A DNA stretch of 10,570 nucleotides from Xanthomonas cassavae CFBP 4642 (lineage in GTDB: Bacteria > Pseudomonadota > Gammaproteobacteria > Xanthomonadales > Xanthomonadaceae), in NCBI RefSeq assembly GCF_000454545.1, contig NZ_CM002139.1, forward strand, positions 2,023,153 through 2,033,722, read 5' to 3'. The translations under genes and the position numbers were made by a program. The notes below the pieces were generated by a model. The model was not told the DNA's origin. It saw nothing but the letters and a program-made list of their open reading frames with translations, and ran no database searches. This document shows positions 7,532-10,570 of the stretch, in pieces. Every line of letters begins with the position of its first letter. The first letter of the stretch is position 1.

Positions 7532-8041
7532 TTAGGGTGCTGCCCTTGGTCGCAATATTTGCCGATCTAACAGATCCAGCAATAGCTCTGCGATTTCCGC
7601 CGCCGCTGCTGCCCACTCGTTATCGTCATTGGGGTGGCGCTCTTCAAGAGGATCTTCCTTTCCACCATGGAAGAGGTTATTGCGGACGCGTCGCATGGCG
7701 ACCACTAATGCTTCGGCCTCATCGGCTGGTAATGGGCTGTCTTCGAAATTCGCATGCCAAGACCCGTCTGCGTTCATTCGCACGAACTGCACCTGGGGTC
7801 GATTACGTGCGTCCCCAAGAATTTTCCTGACCGTTGCCGGTGACACCCGGCCGGCGAAGTCTTCATGGGGCAAGTAGCGCACCGCTCTGTCCACGGCATC
7901 CCAGTTGGCCTTTGCCTTAGCCCGCTTCGGCTCGCGAGGGTCCCCACCCGCAGATAGAAATCCCTGCCGCTGTTTGAGGATGAACTCCATCATTCCAAAG
8001 GCATGAAGCAGTCGATAGGCGTTATCTGGGGATACAGGCAT
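7532..8041 (-). CDS. Small HEPN-like protein with RNNLFH motif
   Basis: A 169-residue protein, mostly helical by composition. R120-NNLF-H125 in MRRVRNNLFHGGKED is a textbook Rx4H motif of HEPN-superfamily ribonucleases, including the adjoining N-N-L-F-H-G-G-K run. A helix pair follows (EWAAAAAEIAELLLDLLDRQ, 142-161), as do HEPN-like helices near the N-terminus (AYRLLHAFGMMEFILKQRQ, 8-26). The ATG at 8041 is preferred: an AGAGG ribosome site sits 8 nt upstream. A longer frame from 8068 would overlap the previous gene and lacks such a site. It starts 4 bp after the stop of the HNH gene, so translation is probably coupled. A likely role is RNA cleavage or regulation of its partner in a two- or three-gene defence or toxin-antitoxin unit (inference). 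Confidence 0.7.
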   Translation of the reverse strand: MPVSPDNAYRLLHAFGMMEFILKQRQGFLSAGGDPREPKRAKAKANWDAVDRAVRYLPHEDFAGRVSPATVRKILGDARNRPQVQFVRMNADGSWHANFEDSPLPADEAEALVVAMRRVRNNLFHGGKEDPLEERHPNDDNEWAAAAAEIAELLLDLLDRQILRPRAAP

Positions 8042-8045
8042 GGAG

Positions 8046-8423
8046 CTATCCTCTTTGCGGGATTGCATCGGCGCGTGGCTTTACACACAGTTTGAGCAGG
8101 CCGGGCGTGTGCCACTTTCCCTTGGCTAAGCGCTTTTGCACAAATGCGCGGTATGCGTCGGGTGGGGGCGGAGACTTGCGCTTGTGCCGGCGTTGGTTAC
8201 ACAGCCAGCACGCAGCCGCGATGTTCCCAGCCACGTCCTTGCCGCCGTCTTGCTGGGCAATCAAGTGTTCTGCGGTGCAGCGCAGCGGTGCGACCGTTCG
8301 GGCGCGTAGACCGAAAACCGTTAGTTCATCAGGAGAGGCGTTCCACATCGGCATGTCGCAGTAGCAGCAGCGACCCTTTTGGGCGTGGAAAGCGTCGGTT
8401 CTTAGGCGTTGGAGTTTGGGCAT
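8046..8423 (-). CDS. HNH endonuclease, first gene of the HNH-HEPN-HEPN set
   Basis: A 125-residue protein with a clear HNH nuclease fold. The zinc-binding pairs are C19/C22 (GRCCYC) and C72-x2-C75 (CWLC). The beta-beta-alpha metal motif has E52-H53 (RCTAEHLIAQQDGG), N67 (AGNIAAACWLC) and the N76-x3-H80 end (CNQRRHK). Such proteins nick or cut DNA with a single metal ion. It is compact, with no extra domain, so target choice may come from the partners. The ATG at 8423 is chosen because the domain begins within 20 residues and because a palindrome at 8481-8493 would then lie in the promoter. The frame is open to an ATG at 8495 with no ribosome site. Four base pairs separate its stop from the HEPN start. 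It is presumably a DNA-cutting effector in this set (inference). Confidence 0.78.
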   Translation of the reverse strand: MPKLQRLRTDAFHAQKGRCCYCDMPMWNASPDELTVFGLRARTVAPLRCTAEHLIAQQDGGKDVAGNIAAACWLCNQRRHKRKSPPPPDAYRAFVQKRLAKGKWHTPGLLKLCVKPRADAIPQRG

Positions 8424-8480
8424 GCTTAGTCCATAGGGAACAGGAGTTCTTTCCCGACGTCTCGTTGCGAGAACGGATCG

Positions 8481-8493
8481 GGCACCTGGTGCC
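8481..8493. promoter_or_regulatory. Perfect palindrome upstream of the HNH gene, candidate operator
   Basis: GGCACC-T-GGTGCC is a perfect 6-bp inverted repeat centred about 64 bp upstream of the chosen ATG, a usual place for an operator. It would fall inside the coding frame if the longer start at 8495 were used. No matching second copy was seen in the window. Confidence 0.35.
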
Positions 8494-8703
8494 ATTGGCT
8501 AAGCAGGCACAACACCGGGGGCTCTGCCCACGCGGCAGCGCCTTTATCGCGCTATCAGGAGGCGGGTGTCAAGAAGGGGCCCACTGAGACCTGAGACGAG
8601 CTGAAAGCGATCTTGGATGGCTGAGAGCGGGCTACGCCTGAGATGGTAAAAGCGAACCCGTAGACTTTCGACCGCCCTCTCCGATAGGGCTAATACCAGC
8701 AAC

Positions 8704-8731
8704 AACGCGCAAGGCCGCAGCGTTTTTTTTT
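8704..8731 (+). terminator. Intrinsic-terminator-like hairpin with T9 tract
   Basis: AACGC (8704-8708) can pair with GCGTT (8720-8724), and the right arm runs into nine consecutive T (8723-8731). The stem is short and the 11-base loop is large, so it is weak. No rightward gene ends upstream of it, so it would terminate antisense transcription, end an unseen small RNA, or insulate the relaxase. Confidence 0.35.
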
Positions 8732-8817
8732 AAGCAAACAAAGCTCGCTGAGATTCCATAAGAGGCAGCAAAAATTACTTAAAAATAAGCGTTTTTAGCT
8801 CTTGCGTTTGGAGAAAT

Positions 8818-8848
8818 CTTGAGTCACAACCAATGGCATTGACTCAGG
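8818..8848. promoter_or_regulatory. Inverted repeat overlapping the relaxase ribosome site
   Basis: TGAGTCA (8820-8826) and TGACTCA (8840-8846) are perfect inverse complements separated by 13 bp. Adding CT and GG outside extends the match to 8 of 9 per arm. The right arm overlaps the AGGA ribosome site (8846-8849), 6 nt before the relaxase ATG. Either a repressor bound to DNA or a hairpin in mRNA would restrict relaxase synthesis. Autorepression is common among plasmid mobilisation genes (established); that this site does it is inference. Confidence 0.5.
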
Positions 8849-8855
8849 AACACAT

Positions 8856-9752
8856 ATGGCTATCAAACACATCCGCATCAAAACTTACAGCCGAGCCAAG
8901 GGGCATTCCGCCTTGGCCGCTGCCGCCTATCGCGGCGGTTATTTGCTTGTAGACCCCAAGTCAGGCGTTAGGCACGACTACCGGGGCAGGGCAGGCATCA
9001 TCCAATCGCGTTGTCTCGCTCCCCCTGGCTCACCGAGCTGGACTGATGACCCGCAAGCGCTCTGGTCTGCCGCCGAGGCGGCTGAGCACCGGAAGAACAG
9101 CACCGTGTGTCGTGACTTCACGATCGCGTTGCCGCATGAACTGGATGACTCAAAGCGCTGGGATCTGACCCTGGATATCGCGCATCGTTTGGTCGAGCGA
9201 TATGGCTTTGCGCTGCAAGCAAGTCATCATCGACCGGTCAAGGATGATCCTCGCTACTTTTATGCTCATCTGCTCGCCACGACCAGGCGCATGGAAGCGT
9301 CGGGTCTGACCAAAAAGACGCGTGTCTTGGATGGGCGGATCAATGGAAAAGGCGAAGTGGAATGGATCCGGGCCATGATCAACCAGCGCGTCCAAGAGCA
9401 CTTGGCCCCAAGTAAGCCCTCTGAGTTGAGCATGAAGCCGTGGTCTTTGCCGGAGCGTTTGGCAGTCAGGCGAGGGGAGGCCATATTCGTGCAAGGGCAG
9501 GCAGGTTTTGAGCAGCTTTTGACTCGCTACCGTCAAGAAGGACGACTTTTAGGCGTGCCGACCGGACACACAGCAGAGCAGGCACATCGAGAACGCCAAG
9601 ACCTGAGCTTGAATGCTTCTGCTTTCAGTGAAAGTTCCCCGGTAGGCTCGCAGGTCGTGCATGCACCCGCTGGCGAGATCAGTTCAAGTAGGGGCGACGA
9701 AGCTCCGTCAGCAGCCCAGGCAGATCGAACCGGCCATCAAGATAGGCATTGA
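8856..9752 (+). CDS. mobA: MobA/MobL-family (MOB-Q) conjugative relaxase, shortened
   Basis: Relaxases of this family nick plasmid DNA at oriT and pilot the strand during mobilisation. Residues 1-185 carry the family pattern: Y25 in SALAAAAYRGG (the expected catalytic tyrosine), HDYRGRAGII (40-49), ALWSAAEAAEHRKNSTVCRDFTIALP (68-93), then SHHRP (123-127) and FYAHLLATTRR (135-145). The metal-binding set normally includes an H-A-H pair. Here it reads Y136-A-H138, so one histidine is replaced. At 298 residues the protein has essentially the nicking domain and a short tail. Its last 24 codons are antisense to the next gene, suggesting 3' truncation. Good start: ATG with AGGA 6 nt upstream. It may be inactive, or it may be a diverged subgroup. 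Confidence 0.82.
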   Translation: MAIKHIRIKTYSRAKGHSALAAAAYRGGYLLVDPKSGVRHDYRGRAGIIQSRCLAPPGSPSWTDDPQALWSAAEAAEHRKNSTVCRDFTIALPHELDDSKRWDLTLDIAHRLVERYGFALQASHHRPVKDDPRYFYAHLLATTRRMEASGLTKKTRVLDGRINGKGEVEWIRAMINQRVQEHLAPSKPSELSMKPWSLPERLAVRRGEAIFVQGQAGFEQLLTRYRQEGRLLGVPTGHTAEQAHRERQDLSLNASAFSESSPVGSQVVHAPAGEISSSRGDEAPSAAQADRTGHQDRH

Positions 9753-9888
9753 GAGCGTCGGTCATGTGTTGATCGATGCCAAAGCCCGCCCCTTGCTGCT
9801 GAATGATCCAGCTTTCGACATGTGCCTGGCGCAACTGGCTTTCTTGTTCGTCTATTGGGGAAATATAAGAGTTGACGGCAGAAGGCAT
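9679..9888 (-). CDS. Unrecognised 69-residue protein, possible autoregulated antitoxin-type gene
   Basis: A small soluble protein beginning MPSAVNSYISPIDEQESQ and ending FDLPGLLTELRRPYLN. I do not recognise a family. The ATG at 9888 has an AGGA site (9901-9898) 9 nt upstream. A perfect 10-bp inverted repeat overlaps that site, the arrangement expected for a self-repressing DNA-binding protein such as an antitoxin. No partner toxin gene follows it: downstream on its strand lies only the reverse side of the relaxase gene, which it overlaps by 74 bp. An antitoxin that has lost its toxin is therefore one reading, and a stand-alone mobilisation or regulatory protein is another. It is convergent with mobA. 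Confidence 0.5.
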   Translation of the reverse strand: MPSAVNSYISPIDEQESQLRQAHVESWIIQQQGAGFGIDQHMTDALNAYLDGRFDLPGLLTELRRPYLN

Positions 9889-9889
9889 G

Positions 9890-9927
9890 GCTACGAATCC
9901 TAGTAATGAGGTCTTTCGATTCGTAGC
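9890..9927. promoter_or_regulatory. Perfect 10-bp inverted repeat upstream of the 69-residue gene, candidate operator
   Basis: GCTACGAATC (9890-9899) and GATTCGTAGC (9918-9927) are exact inverse complements with an 18-bp spacer. The left arm begins one base before the ATG and includes part of the ribosome site. A dimeric repressor or an RNA hairpin would shut the gene off. A second inverted repeat, AGGCTT/AAGCCT (9933-9951), lies just beyond. Confidence 0.6.
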
Positions 9928-9963
9928 ACAGAAGGCTTCGCCGTCAAGCCTAGGCAACTTTCT

Positions 9964-9980
9964 TGATCGATACTAGATCA
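9964..9980 (-). terminator. Weak hairpin at the end of the DUF4755-like gene
   Basis: TGATC (9964-9968) pairs with GATCA (9976-9980) over a 7-base loop. The right arm contains the stop codon. No T run follows, so terminator function is doubtful. Confidence 0.2.
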
Positions 9981-10370
9981 GAGCTTCAACTTCTCGTTGA
10001 CCGACTGTCGCACGAGTTCATACCACTTGTTCATTTCAGTCTGGTTCGCGAATTTGATCGTCCAAACAGGATGATCAATGTCCTTGACATCAATGGTGAG
10101 CGTGCCTTCGCGGTTGTAGTTGTGCCAGTGTTTTTCCCAAGCTCGCACATCGGTGAACGAGTAAGTCTTGGACGCACGGCCAGCTTTGAGCTTGATCGAA
10201 CTGCGCGCAGTGGACAGCGCAACCGCAGTGCCTTTGTGGAAGTGGCCTCGTTGGTAATCGCCCTTGAAGTTTGCGCGCTCACTGCGCAGCTTCAAAGCCA
10301 TGCTTGACGCAATGACGATGGCCGCTGCGCCACCAACAAGAAGAATGAAAAGGAAGGTCCAGACGGTCAT
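9978..10370 (-). CDS. Membrane-anchored DUF4755-like protein
   Basis: A 130-residue protein with one N-terminal transmembrane helix (about residues 4-25, WTFLFILLVGGAAAIVIASS) followed by a charged stretch and a soluble domain of about 95 residues. The domain reads TYSFTDVRAWEKHW (69-82) and VKDIDHPVWTIKFANQTEMNKWYELV (95-120), which resembles DUF4755, a group of small proteins of unknown job. The positive-inside pattern (LKLRSERANFK after the helix) suggests the domain is cytoplasmic. An AGGAG ribosome site lies 5 nt before the ATG. It has its own upstream region, rich in palindromes, and sits between the 69-residue gene and the right IS3 copy. In a defence island a membrane protein can be an effector, but nothing here proves that. 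Confidence 0.62.
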   Translation of the reverse strand: MTVWTFLFILLVGGAAAIVIASSMALKLRSERANFKGDYQRGHFHKGTAVALSTARSSIKLKAGRASKTYSFTDVRAWEKHWHNYNREGTLTIDVKDIDHPVWTIKFANQTEMNKWYELVRQSVNEKLKL

Positions 10371-10380
10371 TGAGGCTCCT

Positions 10381-10452
10381 AAGTGGGATGGTTACGCCGG
10401 CTGTTGGCGTATCACTGGACGCGTCCAGTGACCTTCCAAACGCCACCCACTT
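10381..10452. repeat. Nested palindromes: outer inverted repeat enclosing a hairpin and a perfect 20-bp palindrome
   Basis: TCACTGGACGCGTCCAGTGA (10412-10431) is a perfect 20-bp palindrome. Directly left of it TACGCC/GGCGTA (10393-10411) forms a 6-bp hairpin. Both are enclosed by AAGTGGGATGG (10381-10391) pairing with CCACCCACTT (10443-10452), with one bulged A. A single strand could fold into a three-way junction. It lies between the DUF4755-like start and the IS3 end, so it may be an operator of that gene, a recombination or transfer site, or the remnant of another element's end. Confidence 0.7.
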
Positions 10453-10459
10453 TGGAGAA

Positions 10460-10570
10460 GGCGACGTCCCCCCATCCTGAGTAGCAGTCGGGTTTAGAGT
10501 CCGGGGTTGATGATATCGCTGTTGGCCAGGTGCTGGGCATAGGCCGTCGGCGTCATTCCGCCGATTGCTT
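10460..10570 (-). mobile_element. IS3-family insertion sequence, right copy, partial (orfB end)
   Basis: The terminal repeat begins at 10460/10461 with GCGACGTCCCCCCAT and continues with GAGTAGC and GAGTCC blocks shared with the terminus at 1-113. The element points leftward, as at the left edge, so the two copies are direct repeats around about 10.3 kb. The first base at each end differs (T at left, G at right). Confidence 0.87.
10494..10570 (-). CDS. IS3-family transposase OrfB, C-terminal fragment
   Basis: The last 24 residues, AIGGMTPTAYAQHLANSDI then INPGL and a TAA stop, are typical of the end of the IS3-family OrfB integrase-like protein (rve domain, DDE chemistry). The stop lies 34 bp from the IS terminus. 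The catalytic region is outside the window, so intactness cannot be judged. Confidence 0.8.
   Translation of the reverse strand, partial: AIGGMTPTAYAQHLANSDIINPGL

Larger units (their letters stand above)
8494..8855. other. Non-coding, repeat-rich stretch between the HNH set and the relaxase gene; candidate oriT and promoter region
   Basis: No convincing gene lies here. It must hold the leftward HNH-set promoter and the rightward relaxase promoter. It shows several hairpins: GGCTCTGCC/GGCAGCGCC (8520-8542, one mismatch), GCCCT/AGGGC (8674-8690), AACGC/GCGTT followed by nine T (8704-8731), CTTA/TAAG (8778-8789), and the repeat at 8818-8848. From about 8720 the DNA turns AT-rich, unlike the flanks. 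Origins of transfer usually sit next to MobA/MobL genes and combine a short inverted repeat with an AT-rich tract, so an oriT here is likely in principle. I could not recognise a nic site. Confidence 0.4.

Noticed and set aside
8424..8495. Longer N-terminus for the HNH protein starting at 8495
   Set aside because: It has no ribosome site, the extra residues are Arg-rich without family character, and a perfect palindrome would be placed inside the coding region.
8144..8587. Plus-strand open frame opposite the HNH gene (147 codons)
   Set aside because: The HNH protein shows all expected metal and zinc residues. The opposing frame is low-complexity and has no ribosome site.
8660..8690. RSF1010-type nic site (CGCCCTC near 8673)
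   Set aside because: Only a short, common string matches, and the flanking hairpin and spacing of that oriT are not present.
8494..8855. CRISPR array or tandem repeats
   Set aside because: The repeats are short inverted pairs of differing sequence. There are no regularly spaced identical direct repeats.
9150..9536. Minus-strand open frame inside the relaxase gene
   Set aside because: Antisense shadow of a gene with clear MobA/MobL motifs.
9963..10307. Plus-strand open frame opposite the DUF4755-like gene
   Set aside because: The minus-strand protein has a transmembrane helix, a good ribosome site and a recognisable domain, and the plus frame has none of these.
10455..10460. Target duplication showing that the two IS3 ends are one element inserted in a circular molecule
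   Set aside because: The flank before 10461 ends GAGAAG and the flank after 112/113 begins AGGGAC or GGGAC. No shared 3-5 bp duplication is visible, and no replication gene supports a small circle.

Overview
The window looks like an accessory, defence-rich and mobilisable region of a moderately GC-rich proteobacterium. The genus is not resolvable from sequence alone. PaeR7I/XhoI-type restriction genes are classically known from Pseudomonas and Xanthomonas, and the MOB-Q type relaxase and the insertion sequences fit such a host. No chromosomal housekeeping gene, tRNA, rRNA, replication gene, integrase or CRISPR array is visible.

Layout. Both edges lie inside IS3-family elements in the same orientation: the start of orfA (leftward) with its terminal repeat at 1-113, and the last 24 codons of orfB (leftward) with the matching terminal repeat at 10460-10570. 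Between them, rightward: a PaeR7I/XhoI-like DNA adenine methyltransferase (236-1951) and its restriction enzyme (1963-2703); a small uncharacterised gene (2769-) whose last codons have been displaced by an IS30-family element (about 3106-4169, leftward); an AbiJ-like abortive-infection gene (4210-5085); and a CoiA-like (DUF6035-type) nuclease (5130-6515). Leftward and convergent: a tight three-gene set read in the order HNH endonuclease (8423-8046), small HEPN protein with an RNNLFH motif (8041-7532), and larger protein with a C-terminal HEPN domain (7482-6523). A non-coding stretch of about 430 bp rich in inverted repeats separates this set from a rightward, shortened MobA/MobL relaxase (8856-9752). 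Two small leftward genes follow: an unrecognised 69-residue protein preceded by a perfect 10-bp inverted repeat, and a membrane-anchored DUF4755-like protein whose upstream region holds a perfect 20-bp palindrome nested in other inverted repeats.

How it fits together. The restriction-modification pair would cut unmodified CTCGAG DNA. The AbiJ-like and HEPN proteins look like RNA-targeting suicide effectors. The CoiA-like and HNH proteins look like DNA nucleases. This is a stacked defence island. The HNH-HEPN-HEPN set has the layout of one functional unit that I cannot match to a named system, and it is the best candidate for something undescribed. The relaxase and the flanking direct IS copies offer two possible routes of spread. 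The relaxase, however, is short, has Tyr in place of one expected metal-binding His, and its 3' end runs antisense into the next gene, so it may be a relic.

All function calls come from reading the proteins and recalling families. No database search was possible.
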